The notes below the pieces were generated by a model, which was not told the origin of the DNA, ran no database searches, and was given only the letters and a program-made list of their open reading frames with translations. This document shows, piece by piece, positions 63,601 to 64,000 of a stretch of 64,000 nucleotides of DNA. The DNA is from Cinclus cinclus (lineage: Eukaryota; Chordata; Aves; Passeriformes; Cinclidae): assembly GCF_963662255.1 (NCBI RefSeq), contig NC_085083.1, positions 678,957 through 742,956 of the forward strand, in the 5' to 3' direction. The position numbers and the translations under genes were made by a program. Numbering within the stretch: the stretch's first letter is position 1; each line of letters begins with the position of its first letter.

Positions 63601-64000
63601 CTTACAGTTAATAACAGGATGGCTCACAGCCTGAAATAATCTGTTTAGATGTAGGATTCTCTCCACCAAGAGGGATGACTATAGTTGTTGCTTGAGAGAT
63701 GAGCACAAACCAGTCAAAAGTTCAACTGACTGACTACTAAAATTCCTCCAATTCCATCACTGTAATGAAACAAATCTCTTGGTGGCCCAAAACAAGATAG
63801 TGGGTACAAAATAAAGTTTTTGTTCCGTTTGACCATCCCCTAGCAGCTAAGATGTATGAATTAACAAATGAGAATCCCAGCCAGCAAAAAAAATGGAAAA
63901 TTCAGCTAAGAACAGAAGCCAGAGTATATGTCGGGAGACTTCATGGTGGCCAACCGATTCCTTAAATGAGCATCTAGCAAATATGTAGAATGACAATTTC
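60641..64000. other. Unique-looking non-coding DNA
   Basis: Composition changes to ordinary mixed sequence after about 61080, with AT-rich 61150-61400. No exon with a recognisable product, splice phase or domain was found; the longest open frames are 60-70 codons beyond 61100. Confidence 0.5.

Overview
The window looks like avian nuclear DNA, probably a passerine. The evidence is vertebrate intron/exon genes with GT-AG splice sites, CR1-type LINE 3' ends, a multi-exon maestro HEAT-repeat (MROH) gene, and GC-rich genes embedded in very dense minisatellites. That last texture is known for the small GC-rich 'dot' microchromosomes of birds. The passerine and dot-chromosome assignments are inferences. 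Nothing bacterial, phage or CRISPR-like is present.

Layout. (1) 1-8035, +: TRIM28 (KAP1) from the end of B-box 2 through coiled coil, HP1 box, PHD and bromodomain; its 5' part lies left of the window. (2) 8470-9492: CpG-rich promoter interval with a striking array of TTCCGG (ETS-like) motifs. (3) 9493-14743, +: complete six-exon UBE2M (NEDD8 E2). (4) 16370-16620: promoter, then complete CHMP2A (ESCRT-III) at 17250-22180, +. (5) 24806-26837, +: a three-exon secreted DM9/aerolysin-fold (natterin-like) gene. (6) 28758-31264, -: a three-exon SCAN plus six-C2H2-finger gene at the place where mammals carry MZF1. (7) 33373-42875, -: a butyrophilin-like receptor (signal peptide, IgV, IgC, TM, seven tiny coiled-coil exons, PRY-SPRY) stretched by strongly AT-rich introns. 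(8) 42876-50884: AT-rich DNA and CR1 relics. (9) 50885-57700, +: an 18-exon MROH gene. (10) 57701-64000: a decayed MROH exon fragment, an inverted copy of the minisatellite found upstream of the MROH gene, and unique-looking DNA without a gene I can support. All exon models were joined by hand from splice sites and phase; every complete model stays in frame.

How the genes relate. TRIM28, UBE2M, CHMP2A and a SCAN/KRAB-class zinc finger gene form the conserved block of human 19q13.43. Relative to the human order as I remember it, the UBE2M-CHMP2A pair is inverted here. The genes are otherwise functionally independent: transcriptional silencing, cullin neddylation, membrane scission, DNA binding, immune-type surface receptor, putative pore-former.

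Most unusual observation. The intronic and UTR minisatellites repeatedly contain copies of the exon edges they touch. UBE2M intron 5 has seven clear ~186-bp units (plus a degenerate eighth) carrying the exon 6 acceptor and its first ten codons. The CHMP2A intron before exon 4 has eleven copies of the acceptor plus about 20 exon bases. The UBE2M 3' UTR repeats the last codons and stop. TRIM28 repeats splice donors, CHMP2A has a decayed copy of its first coding exon, and the butyrophilin-like gene repeats the start of its IgC exon. I regard these 'exon-edge minisatellites' as the candidate new phenomenon of the window.
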